Assembly: GCA_030683155.1 (NCBI GenBank)
Contig: JAUXMV010000046.1
Coordinates: 26,502 to 90,501 of the forward strand
Source: Bacteroidales bacterium
GTDB taxonomy: Bacteria; Bacteroidota; Bacteroidia; Bacteroidales; F082
Direction: 5' to 3'
Length of the DNA: 64,000 bases
The translations under genes and the position numbers were made by a program. Shown one piece after another: positions 36,708-44,813 of the stretch (the stretch's first letter is position 1; each line of letters begins with the position of its first letter). Under the pieces are notes generated by a model. The model did no database searches, was not told where the DNA came from, and saw only the letters and a program-made list of their open reading frames with translations.

Positions 36708-37019
36708 TTATTTAACAATACCAAAAGCTCGAATCAGGTTATCGATCAAATCAGTGAAAAATACTACATAAATGCCCAAAAGAATTATGCTTCCGTAGAT
36801 GATAAAGCTTAGTCGTTTGTATTTTTCACCAAATTCAACAGGATTTTTCTGCCGCCATCTTGCTGACATGCGCATGCGTAACTCTTCCTGGTCAGTGAGT
36901 TTTGCCTCAACACCCAGCGCTGCTTTCCGTCTTTCCATCGCTTCCTTTTCAGGACTAAAGTAGCGCGGCTTGTAATTATATTTGCGTGGTTTTAATGCGC
37001 GAAACATGATAAACTTCAT
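36708..37019 (-). CDS. Small conserved membrane protein
   Basis: 103 residues from the ATG at 37019; another ATG 4 codons on (37007) is possible, and an upstream TTG is not favoured. A basic N-terminal half (RKYNYKPRYFSPEKEAMERRKAAL) is followed by one or two membrane helices (about 70-95). Similar proteins with a KPRYF-type motif are found near DNA repair genes in Bacteroidota, but I know of no function. It lies 20 bp before mutL and is probably the first gene of that operon, behind a -7 element at 37063-37070. Confidence 0.75.
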   Translation of the reverse strand: MKFIMFRALKPRKYNYKPRYFSPEKEAMERRKAALGVEAKLTDQEELRMRMSARWRQKNPVEFGEKYKRLSFIIYGSIILLGIYVVFFTDLIDNLIRAFGIVK

Positions 37020-37062
37020 AATATCTGGCAATTAATGACAAAATATGTCAAGTGTTACATTG

Positions 37063-37070
37063 CAAAAATA
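37063..37070 (-). promoter_or_regulatory. -7 element TATTTTTG (leftward) in divergent promoter region
   Basis: TATTTTTG on the minus strand, 44 bp before the ATG of the small membrane gene. It is the left half of a divergent pair with 37114-37121. No clear -33. Confidence 0.45.
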
Positions 37071-37113
37071 CCGATTATTTTTGTCGCTGAATGAACGACA
37101 TAACTGCTTTTTG

Positions 37114-37121
37114 TATTTTTG
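37114..37121 (+). promoter_or_regulatory. -7 element TATTTTTG (rightward) in divergent promoter region
   Basis: TATTTTTG on the plus strand, 32 bp before the GroES-like ATG. A three-codon frame (ATG at 37143, ATGGCAAAGTAA) ends on the start codon region of the gene, repeating its first bases. Confidence 0.5.
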
Positions 37122-37153
37122 AGGTTTGAACTTATTTTCTAAATGGCAAAGTA

Positions 37154-37537
37154 ATGGCAAAATCAGTTGAATCTCTTGACAAACTAATTGTTGTTGGTGA
37201 CAGAGTTTTGGTTAAACCCAAAGCAGCGGCCGGAAAAACAAGAAGCGGTCTTTTTCTGCCTCCAGGGTACAGCGAAAAAGAAGAAATTCAAAGTGGATAT
37301 GTTGTTAAAGTAGGACCTGGATATCCAATACCTGTTTTGCCTGACGAAGATGTTGAGCCATGGAAACAAAAATCAAGCGAAAAATCACGCTATTTGCCAC
37401 TTCAGGTAAAAGTTGGTGATCTGGCTATATTTCTGCAAAAGGGTGCTATTGAGATTTTGTTTCATAACGACCGCTATTATATCGTTCCCCAAAACTCAAT
37501 ATTGCTACTCGAAAGGGAAGATTATTCAGTTGAATGA
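37154..37537 (+). CDS. GroES-like co-chaperone family protein (orphan)
   Basis: 127 residues, longer than GroES (about 95). The GroES fold elements are visible: VVGDRVLVKPKAAAGKTRSGLFLPPG at the N-terminus, a mobile-loop-like region, an insertion (PVLPDEDVEPWKQKSSEKSRY) and KVGDLAIFLQKGAIEILFHNDRYYIVPQNSILLL at the C-terminus. No groEL is adjacent, so it is probably not the housekeeping co-chaperonin. Its partner and role are unknown. It has its own -7 element and a three-codon upstream frame abutting its start. Confidence 0.82.
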   Translation: MAKSVESLDKLIVVGDRVLVKPKAAAGKTRSGLFLPPGYSEKEEIQSGYVVKVGPGYPIPVLPDEDVEPWKQKSSEKSRYLPLQVKVGDLAIFLQKGAIEILFHNDRYYIVPQNSILLLEREDYSVE

Positions 37538-37601
37538 TTCTTTGCTTCAGAAAGTGCAATCTATTTAAATTGAATTCATTAACACGATAGACATTAAAAA
37601 A

Positions 37602-38735
37602 TTGACTTACAAAAACGGACTTCTACCAATACTTTTCCTGAGCATATTTTTTTCTTTCTCTTGTAAGTCAAGCTTTCAGGAGAATAAAATTTCAGCAGGT
37701 GAAGAATTAAAACTGCCAGACTATGCAATCGGATTTTCTGTGTTGTGCAAAGGAAACCTCAGGCAGTTGAGCATACACAGCCCATGGAACAATGGTTCAA
37801 ATCTTAATGTGTATTATTTATGGCCCGACTCTTTGCCCATTCCCGATAGTCTTCGTTTAGAAACTGTTATTTTAACACCTGTCAGAAATATTGTGGCATT
37901 GTCAGCCACACAATGGGGACCACTTTTAAAGCTTGGGATGGATTCTATTATTAAAGGTGTATCGGAATCACGTTTTATACAAAACGAAACCATCAAAAAT
38001 ATGCTGAAAAGTGGAGCCTTGATCGATGTGGCTGCAGATGGTGTTTATAAAATGGAGCAACTTGTCAAACTGGAACCTGACCTTGTGCTCTATTCCCCTG
38101 ATCCAATGGGCATTTCTTCTTCTTTGCAGCGTTCTGGAATTAAGCTTCTTGCATGGCCCGATTATTTTGAAACCAATCCACTTGGCAGAGCAGAATGGAT
38201 AAAAGTACTTGGTTTACTTGTTCAAAAAGAGGTTAAAGCAAATCAAATATTTGACTCTATCGCATTATCTTACAACCATTTAAAAGCACTTACTAAAACT
38301 GTTGCTGAAAAGCCACAAATTTTTGCAGACAAAGCATTTGCAGGTCAATGGTATGTACCTGGAGGAAAAAGCTATATGGCAGAGATATTCAAAGATGCAG
38401 GAGCAAATTATGTTTTTTCTGACAACAATGAGCATGCAAGCTTTCCTTTGGACATTGAAACAATTTTGGCGAAATCAAAAAATGCTGATTACTGGAGAAT
38501 AGCACAAGCTACTGATTTTGAATATAGTTATGAAGATTTAGCTCGTGAAAACGAACTTTATCGGGCATTTGAAGCATTTAAAAACAAGAGAATAATATTT
38601 TGCAACACTGCCAAAACAGCTTATTTTGAACAAAGCCCAATGGAACCTCATCTACTATTGGCTGATTTCATCGCTATTTTGCATCCTGAGCTGCTGCCTG
38701 ACCACATTCCTGTATATCACACAATACTTCGATAA
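37602..38735 (+). CDS. ABC transporter substrate-binding lipoprotein (iron-siderophore/cobalamin type)
   Basis: 377 residues starting at a TTG codon; no in-frame ATG or GTG lies between the upstream stop and it, and the TTG gives a complete lipoprotein signal (SFSC, lipid Cys21). The body is a helical-backbone binding protein (BtuF/FepB class): ILTPVRNIVALSATQWGPLLKLG, KLEPDLVLYS and WYVPGGKSYMAEIFKDAGANYVF. It should capture an iron complex, haem or cobalamin in the periplasm. It forms an operon with the permease (3 bp) and ATPase. The ligand cannot be named. Confidence 0.88.
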   Translation: MTYKNGLLPILFLSIFFSFSCKSSFQENKISAGEELKLPDYAIGFSVLCKGNLRQLSIHSPWNNGSNLNVYYLWPDSLPIPDSLRLETVILTPVRNIVALSATQWGPLLKLGMDSIIKGVSESRFIQNETIKNMLKSGALIDVAADGVYKMEQLVKLEPDLVLYSPDPMGISSSLQRSGIKLLAWPDYFETNPLGRAEWIKVLGLLVQKEVKANQIFDSIALSYNHLKALTKTVAEKPQIFADKAFAGQWYVPGGKSYMAEIFKDAGANYVFSDNNEHASFPLDIETILAKSKNADYWRIAQATDFEYSYEDLARENELYRAFEAFKNKRIIFCNTAKTAYFEQSPMEPHLLLADFIAILHPELLPDHIPVYHTILR

Positions 38736-38738
38736 AAT

Positions 38739-39797
38739 ATGGAAGTGCAAAAGAAATTCCGCAGAAGTTTTATCCTGATGTTTTCATCGGTTTTCTTGCT
38801 GTTAATTTTGTTTTTACTTAATCTGTTGTGGGGTTCCGTTTCTATTTCTTTTAACGATGTTTTTGCCGTAATGACTGGTTCTTACGAAGGAGTATCGTCG
38901 GCAAATATCATTATTATCGAGCAATTTCGTTTTCCGCAGGCAGTCACGGCGACATTTGCCGGAGCAGGTCTTGCCGTTGCAGGTTTACTCATGCAAACGC
39001 TTTTCAGAAATCCGCTTGCAGATCCTTCTATACTAGGTATAAGTGCAGGTGCTAGTCTTGGAGTGGCGCTACTTTTACTTTCTACAGGTATGGTTTCCGG
39101 ACAGGCATTAATCTCATTCGGTTGGATCAGTCATGTTGGAATTATTCTGGCTTCTTTTGCCGGAGCCATGCTGGTGCTTGTCTTGATTACGATTTTGAGC
39201 AAGCGGCTTATGAATATGGTAAGTCTTTTAATTGCTGGAATCATGATAGCATATGTTGCCGGTGCTATTGTGGGCATCATCAAATATTTCAGTCACAAAG
39301 AAGATCTTCATGCATTTGTTATCTGGGGTTTGGGAAGTTTTTCCAATGTTGGACTTTCGCAAATTCCATTTTTTATCATTGCAGTAAGTCTGGGTTTAAT
39401 TGCATCTGTTTTGTTAATGAAACCGCTTAATCTCATGTTGCTTGGAGAGAAATATGCACGCAATCTTGGGCTTAACGTAAAGCATTATCAAACAATTCTG
39501 CTTTTGGTTGCTGGTTTTCTCACAGCTGTAATAACAGCCTATGCCGGGCCTATTGCGTTTATTGGATTGGCTGTGCCGCATCTGGCCAGAAATTTGTTTC
39601 GCAGCAGCGACCACAAACTCCTCATTCCTTCAACAATAATAATAGGAGCAGCCCTCACCCTTTTTTGCAACTTAATTGCACGTCTTCCCGGATTTGAAGG
39701 CAGTCTGCCAGTTAATTCCATTACCTCTCTTATTGGAGCACCGGTAGTGGTTTGGATAATTATTAAACGTCAGCAACTTTATTCACGGTCGGCATGA
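38739..39797 (+). CDS. FecCD/BtuC-type ABC transporter permease
   Basis: 352 residues, about ten membrane helices. Family signatures: FRFPQAVTATFAGAGLAVAGLLMQTLFRNPLADPSILGISAGASLG near the N-terminus and AGPIAFIGLAVPHLAR near the C-terminus, the latter being the cytoplasmic loop that contacts the ATPase. It carries iron complexes or vitamin B12 across the inner membrane. Its stop overlaps the ATPase start (ATGA). Confidence 0.95.
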   Translation: MEVQKKFRRSFILMFSSVFLLLILFLLNLLWGSVSISFNDVFAVMTGSYEGVSSANIIIIEQFRFPQAVTATFAGAGLAVAGLLMQTLFRNPLADPSILGISAGASLGVALLLLSTGMVSGQALISFGWISHVGIILASFAGAMLVLVLITILSKRLMNMVSLLIAGIMIAYVAGAIVGIIKYFSHKEDLHAFVIWGLGSFSNVGLSQIPFFIIAVSLGLIASVLLMKPLNLMLLGEKYARNLGLNVKHYQTILLLVAGFLTAVITAYAGPIAFIGLAVPHLARNLFRSSDHKLLIPSTIIIGAALTLFCNLIARLPGFEGSLPVNSITSLIGAPVVVWIIIKRQQLYSRSA

Positions 39798-40804
39798 TTG
39801 GATCAGCAAAAATACTGGAACTGAAAAATTTGCAAATTGGCTATACAATTGGCAAAAAGCAAGCTTCAGCGCTGCTTCCACCCATATCACTTTTTGTGAA
39901 AGCGGGTGAATTTGTTGCTGTTGTTGGACCCAATGGTGCAGGAAAATCAACGCTGCTGCGTACTTTAACTGCTTTGCAAAAACCACTGGACGGCGAAATA
40001 TTTCTGATGGGCAATGAGCTCCAAAGTTATACTGCGAGTGAAAGAGCGCTTTTAATCAGCATCGTTCTTACTGATCATCCTGATGACTTTTTCCTCAAAG
40101 CTGAAGATATTGTTGCAACAGGGCGCTATCCTTACATTGATTTTTGGGCAAGACTTAAAGCCCGCGACAGAGAAATTATTGCCCAAAGCATGGAATTATG
40201 TGGAATCACACACCTCATTGGAAGAACCCTTATCAGTCTGAGTGACGGAGAACGTCAGAAAGTAATGATTGCAAAGGCGCTCGCGCAAGATACACCGATC
40301 ATCATTCTTGACGAACCGGCGGCTTTTTTAGACTATCCAAGTAAGATAGAACTAATGCAACTTTTGCGGAAACTTACAACAGAACAAGGTAAAGCTATTC
40401 TTTTTTCATCACATGATCTGGATCTTGTTTTACGCACTGCCGACAGACTTTGGATGATTTCACACGATCAACCACTTGTGGATAATGTTCCGGAGCAATT
40501 GGTGTTGAGCGGAACCATAAACAAGTATTTCGACAGAAAAGAGCTCAAATACAATCCCCATCTGGCGCACTTTATGCCCACTTCAACACATGGAAAAAGA
40601 TTTTTCATCAAATCCGACAATCTGGAATCTAAATGGGTGAGAAATGCCTTTCTGCGTAAAGGTTTTTTGCCGGCAAGTATCGATGATGCCGAAATATTGA
40701 TCACATTTGCAGATGAAAATTTCATTGTTGAGTACAGCAATGAGCAATACATTTATAAAACAATAGAAACTTTAATAAATGAAATACACATCTTTAACAG
40801 CTAA
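39794..40804 (+). CDS. ABC transporter ATP-binding protein (FecE/BtuD type)
   Basis: 336 residues. Walker A GPNGAGKSTLLR (about 43-54), the signature LSDGERQKVMIAKAL (Asp in place of the usual first Gly), Walker B IIILDEP and the switch His in SSHDLDL are all present. A C-terminal extension of about 80 residues beyond the usual ~255 contains a small alpha/beta segment (ESKWVRNAFLRKGFLPASI). The extension is intact, not a fusion to a known domain. Overlaps the permease by 4 bp and the downstream amidohydrolase by 26 bp. Confidence 0.95.
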   Translation: MIGSAKILELKNLQIGYTIGKKQASALLPPISLFVKAGEFVAVVGPNGAGKSTLLRTLTALQKPLDGEIFLMGNELQSYTASERALLISIVLTDHPDDFFLKAEDIVATGRYPYIDFWARLKARDREIIAQSMELCGITHLIGRTLISLSDGERQKVMIAKALAQDTPIIILDEPAAFLDYPSKIELMQLLRKLTTEQGKAILFSSHDLDLVLRTADRLWMISHDQPLVDNVPEQLVLSGTINKYFDRKELKYNPHLAHFMPTSTHGKRFFIKSDNLESKWVRNAFLRKGFLPASIDDAEILITFADENFIVEYSNEQYIYKTIETLINEIHIFNS

Positions 40805-42443
40805 AAGTCTTGGATTTGCTTTAATCCTGCTTATGTCGCTTCAATCCTGCCAAACCATGAAACAAAATGTAGATTTAATCCTGATCAATGGAAAAGTTTA
40901 TACCGTTAACGAAGCATTTGACGTTGCAGAAGCATTTGCAGTGAAAGATGGCAAATTTGTAGCGATTGGTTCTACAAAGGAAATTCTTGGAGCATATCAG
41001 TCTGATTTTATTCATGATGCAGAAGGTCATCCTGTTTATCCCGGATTAATTGACGGACATTGTCATTTTTATGGTTTTGGCGAAAACTTGTACCGTTATG
41101 CCAATCTCGCTGGAACCCGTTCATTTGAAGAGGTCATCGAAAGGCTCGAAGAGCATAGCTTAAGTCACCCCTCAGAATGGCTTTTAGGAAGAGGTTGGGA
41201 TCATAATAACTGGGAAATTAAAGAGTTTCCTGACAATGATCTGTTGGAGAAATATTTTCCTGAAAAGAAAATCCTTTTGATCCGTGTTGATGGTCACGCT
41301 ACTTTGGCAAGTAAAGCTGCATTATTGGCGGCAGGCATAGATGCCAAAACCAAGGTTCCCGGAGGAGAGGTTCTACTCAATAAAAACGGACAGCCAACAG
41401 GAGTACTCATTGACAATGCTGATCTGGCAGTGAAGGCACTAGTTCCAAAACTTACTCAAGCTGAAAAAACAACTGCTTTGCTTGAAGCTCAGGAAAAGTG
41501 TTTTGCTGTAGGACTAAGCAGTGTGGTAGATGCAGGTTTGCCCTACCAAACCATCGAATTGATCAGGGATCTTCAGATGGATGGTCAGCTCAAAATGAAA
41601 ATAAATGCTATGATCGACCCTGATGATGCAACACTTGATTTTTATTTACCCGGCGGAAAGCAGTTCAGTGAACGCTTGTCAATTACAGCGGTTAAAATGT
41701 ATGCCGATGGCGCACTTGGCTCCAGAGGGGCCAAACTGCTTCAGCCTTATTCGGATGAAAACAACAAAACAGGTCTCATTTTGCATGACAATGACTTTTA
41801 TCAACGTATTTCTCAAAGAGCCTATGAAGCAGGATTTCAGGTAAATATGCATGCCATTGGCGATTCAGCGGTTCGTTTTGTACTTGATCTGTATTCCTCT
41901 AATTTGAAAGAGAAAAACGACAGACGTTGGCGTGTAGAACATGCGCAAGTAGTTCATCCGGAAGATTTTGACACATTTGAAAAATACAGTATCATACCTT
42001 CCATTCAAAGCACGCATGCCACTTCTGATATGCGCTGGGCTATTGACAGATTAGGAGTTGAAAGAATTAAGGGAGCTTATGCCCAACAAGATTTGCTTGC
42101 TCAAAATGGTTGGATTATCAATGGAACCGACTTTCCGATTGAAGGTATCAAACCTATAAATACATTTTTTGCAGCTGTTTTCAGAAAGGATGAAACCGGA
42201 TATCCTGAAGGTGGTTTTCAAATGGAAAATGCCTTAAGCAGGGAACAAGCGCTACGCTCCATGACCATCTGGGCTGCAAAGGGTACTTTTGAAGAAAACA
42301 TTAAAGGCAGCATTGAGCCTGGTAAGTATGCTGATTTTGTCATTCTGGATCGCGACATTATGGAAGTGGAGGAGAAGCTTGTTCCGAATACAAAAGTTCT
42401 TACCCTTTATATTTCAGGAGAGAGAGTTTACCGTGCCGAATAA
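40779..42443 (+). CDS. Amidohydrolase lipoprotein (YtcJ-like metal-dependent hydrolase)
   Basis: 554 residues. A lipoprotein signal (lipid Cys24 in LQSC) is followed by the amidohydrolase barrel: the metal motif DGHCHFYGFG, LLGRGWDHNNW, AVKMYADGALGSRGA, HAIGDSA and VEHAQVVHP, ending with GTDFPIEGIKP and the cap strands ADFVILDRDI. These match the YtcJ group, which hydrolyses N-acyl or formyl amides, but the substrate is unknown. It should lie on the periplasmic side of a membrane. Start overlaps the end of the ABC ATPase by 26 bp, so it belongs to the transporter operon. Confidence 0.92.
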   Translation: MKYTSLTAKSLGFALILLMSLQSCQTMKQNVDLILINGKVYTVNEAFDVAEAFAVKDGKFVAIGSTKEILGAYQSDFIHDAEGHPVYPGLIDGHCHFYGFGENLYRYANLAGTRSFEEVIERLEEHSLSHPSEWLLGRGWDHNNWEIKEFPDNDLLEKYFPEKKILLIRVDGHATLASKAALLAAGIDAKTKVPGGEVLLNKNGQPTGVLIDNADLAVKALVPKLTQAEKTTALLEAQEKCFAVGLSSVVDAGLPYQTIELIRDLQMDGQLKMKINAMIDPDDATLDFYLPGGKQFSERLSITAVKMYADGALGSRGAKLLQPYSDENNKTGLILHDNDFYQRISQRAYEAGFQVNMHAIGDSAVRFVLDLYSSNLKEKNDRRWRVEHAQVVHPEDFDTFEKYSIIPSIQSTHATSDMRWAIDRLGVERIKGAYAQQDLLAQNGWIINGTDFPIEGIKPINTFFAAVFRKDETGYPEGGFQMENALSREQALRSMTIWAAKGTFEENIKGSIEPGKYADFVILDRDIMEVEEKLVPNTKVLTLYISGERVYRAE

Positions 42444-42536
42444 AGCAAGTGTCATTGTTTTAATACATTATTTGAATTTTTTAGAAATAATGGGTTTTAA
42501 ATCCAAAAAGGATTTCTGCAATTAAACAAAAGGTCT

Positions 42537-42544
42537 TAATTTTG
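42537..42544 (+). promoter_or_regulatory. -7 element TAATTTTG for sucD
   Basis: TAATTTTG lies 30 bp before the sucD ATG and fits TAnnTTTG. No TTTG at -33, though TTTC lies near the right place. Confidence 0.5.
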
Positions 42545-42574
42545 GCCATTCGAAAATAACCTAATAAAAAAAAG

Positions 42575-43444
42575 ATGAGTGTTCTGGTAAATAAAAACTC
42601 GAAAGTTATTGTTCAGGGATTTACAGGCAGTGAAGGTACTTTTCATGCCGGACAGATGATTGAATACGGCACAAACCTCGTTGGTGGTGTAACTCCAGGT
42701 AAAGGTGGTCAGTATCACCTCGGAAAACCTGTTTTTAACACTGTTGCCGATGCCGTTGCAAAAGCTGGCGCGGATGTGAGTGTGATTTTTGTACCACCTG
42801 CATTTGCAACCGACGCAATTATGGAAGCTGCAGAAGCTGGAATTAAAGTAATTGTTTGTATTACTGAAGGCATTCCCACAGCCGACATGGTAAAAGCAAA
42901 AGAATTTTTAAAAGGACATGATTGCCGCCTTATTGGTCCAAACTGTCCGGGTGTTATCACTCCCGGTGAAGCTAAAGTGGGTATTATGCCTGGTTTTATT
43001 CATTCCAAAGGCAGGGTTGGCATCGTTTCGCGATCGGGAACGCTTACCTACGAAGCAGTTGACCAGCTTACCAAAGTTGGTTTAGGTCAGACTACTGCAA
43101 TAGGTATTGGCGGCGATCCAATTATTGGAACCACAACAAAAGAAGCTGTTGAATTGCTGATGAACGATCCCGAGACTGAAGGAATTGTTATGATTGGTGA
43201 GATTGGCGGAAGCATGGAAGCAGAAGCTGCATATTGGGTTAAAGAAAACGGAAACAAACCTGTTGTTGGATTCATTGCTGGTGCTACTGCACCAAAAGGC
43301 AGAACAATGGGACATGCCGGTGCCATCATTGGTGGCGTTTCGGATACAGCTGAAGCAAAAAAACAAATTCTTACCGAATGTGGAATTCATGTCGTTGATT
43401 CTCCTGCAGATATTGGAACTAAAATGTTGGAATTACTTTCATAG
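42575..43444 (+). CDS. sucD: Succinate-CoA ligase (ADP-forming) subunit alpha
   Basis: 289 residues, full length. N-terminal CoA-binding fold ([30 protein letters not shown]), [14 protein letters not shown], and GHAGAIIGG with phospho-His247 at the active site. It forms the succinyl-CoA to succinate step of the TCA cycle, with substrate-level phosphorylation, together with SucC. sucC is not adjacent, so the subunits are encoded apart or sucC lies outside the window. Has its own promoter element and terminator. Confidence 0.98.
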   Translation: MSVLVNKNSKVIVQGFTGSEGTFHAGQMIEYGTNLVGGVTPGKGGQYHLGKPVFNTVADAVAKAGADVSVIFVPPAFATDAIMEAAEAGIKVIVCITEGIPTADMVKAKEFLKGHDCRLIGPNCPGVITPGEAKVGIMPGFIHSKGRVGIVSRSGTLTYEAVDQLTKVGLGQTTAIGIGGDPIIGTTTKEAVELLMNDPETEGIVMIGEIGGSMEAEAAYWVKENGNKPVVGFIAGATAPKGRTMGHAGAIIGGVSDTAEAKKQILTECGIHVVDSPADIGTKMLELLS

Positions 43445-43461
43445 AATCAAATGGTTCACAA

Positions 43462-43497
43462 AAAAAGCCAGCTTATTTTGTAAGTTGGCTTTTTTTG
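43462..43497 (+). terminator. Rho-independent terminator after sucD
   Basis: A 10-bp stem (43466-43475 with 43481-43490, one G-T pair) with a 5-nt loop, followed by seven T. The A run on the other side may let it serve the convergent gene too. Confidence 0.85.
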
Positions 43498-43512
43498 TGG
43501 GTTCATATACAT

Positions 43513-44706
43513 TTATGACTTATCTGTTTTTTCTTGTCTTTGTGCGCGCTTAAAGGGTTTTGTTCGGTCGAAAAGATAGCGGTAGGTTACATGTGTTTTA
43601 AATAACTCGCCCCCAATACCTTCCACAATTTTTATCATCGGTGGATTAAAATCACCTATCCAGTTCATCTGAAGTTCTTTGTATGGGAAATCTTTCTTCA
43701 TAGCAATATCTTTAAAGTATAAGATAATTGCTCCATCTACACCTTTTCCCTGATGATCTGGAACTATTCCAAAAATTCGTCCGATAATTCTGTCACATTT
43801 TTTCTGAACCTTTAGCCTGAACAAAAATTTCAGTTTATTGAGCCAGTTGAGTTTGCCGTCAAAATCATAAATTATTTGATTTAAGTCCTGAACAGCAATA
43901 AAAAAGGCGATAGGTTCTCCTTTATAATAACCAAAATTAACAAGACGTGCGTCCAGTATCGGTTTCATTTGATTAAGCAGGGCGATTGCGTGTGCCTGTG
44001 TAATCATTTTCACACCAGGAATAACACCCCATGCCTTATTATAGATCGTCATGAAATCGTTGGCATACTTGTCGTGATCTTTCCAATTTACATTCTCAAA
44101 AGTGTAGTCAGGATTTTGAGCAATCCGTGCAGCTTTTTCATACACTTTATCACGCAAGGTGCCGCCATGAACCATCCTGCGGAATGTGTACTGATTGAAG
44201 TAGTTCTGAAAACCGTAGGCTTCAAAAAGATCTTTATAGTATGGAAAGTTATACGGCATATTGAAAACAGGCTCAGAGAAACCTTCGACCAATACTCCCC
44301 AAAAGTTGTCGCGATCACCAAAATTAACGGATCCATCCATGGCCTCCATACCACGTGACTCAAGCCAGTTTTTGGAGGCTTCAAAAAGAGTATTGGCTGC
44401 CTGCTGATCATTGACGCAGTCAAAAAAACCGCATCCACCAGTGGGTTGATCATTATTTGATGCAGTGTGAGGATCAATAAAAGCTGCGATTCGTCCTGCT
44501 ATTTCATTTTTTTCGTCACGCAAAAGCCATCTTATAGCCTCGCCTTTTCGTAGCTTTTTATTGCTTTCCTTATCAAAAAGCTTTTCAACGTCATGGTCTA
44601 GAGGACGAACATATATGGGATCATTTTTATAAAGTTTTGATGGAAAACTCAGCCATTCTGATTTTGAAACGGGATTTAAAACCTCTTCAAGTGTATACTT
44701 CTGCAT
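43513..44706 (-). CDS. GNAT-fold (acyl-CoA N-acyltransferase-like) protein
   Basis: 397 residues. There are two GNAT-like regions: an N-terminal one (about 1-190; GRIAAFIDPH, GGCGFFDCVNDQQAANTLFEASKNWLESRG) and a C-terminal one (about 195-385; YYKGEPIAFFIAV, GIVPDHQGKGVDGAIILYFKDIA). The last resembles the acetyl-CoA loop with a Q/RxxGxG/A pattern. Proteins of this type occur across Bacteroidota with no assigned substrate. Probably cytoplasmic. Preceded by a good promoter (-7 and -33) and facing the sucD terminator. Confidence 0.75.
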   Translation of the reverse strand: MQKYTLEEVLNPVSKSEWLSFPSKLYKNDPIYVRPLDHDVEKLFDKESNKKLRKGEAIRWLLRDEKNEIAGRIAAFIDPHTASNNDQPTGGCGFFDCVNDQQAANTLFEASKNWLESRGMEAMDGSVNFGDRDNFWGVLVEGFSEPVFNMPYNFPYYKDLFEAYGFQNYFNQYTFRRMVHGGTLRDKVYEKAARIAQNPDYTFENVNWKDHDKYANDFMTIYNKAWGVIPGVKMITQAHAIALLNQMKPILDARLVNFGYYKGEPIAFFIAVQDLNQIIYDFDGKLNWLNKLKFLFRLKVQKKCDRIIGRIFGIVPDHQGKGVDGAIILYFKDIAMKKDFPYKELQMNWIGDFNPPMIKIVEGIGGELFKTHVTYRYLFDRTKPFKRAQRQEKTDKS

Positions 44707-44729
44707 ATTGAAAAATTATTTTCTGTGGG

Positions 44730-44759
44730 CAAATATAATACAGATGAAAGGAATACAAA
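44730..44759 (-). promoter_or_regulatory. Promoter (-33 TTTG, -7 TATATTTG) for GNAT-like gene
   Basis: On the minus strand TATATTTG (44737-44730) follows TTTG (44759-44756) by 18 nt, close to the Bacteroidota housekeeping promoter spacing. The ATG is 24 nt downstream. Confidence 0.65.
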
Positions 44760-44813
44760 AACTGTTTTAAATTTAATCAAACCAAGCATTGTGGCTTTAG
44801 TGATAGTTACAGA

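Noticed and set aside
44088..44477. 129-residue frame overlapping the GNAT-like gene in another frame
   Set aside because: It is fully inside a gene with good motifs; its translation has no family features.
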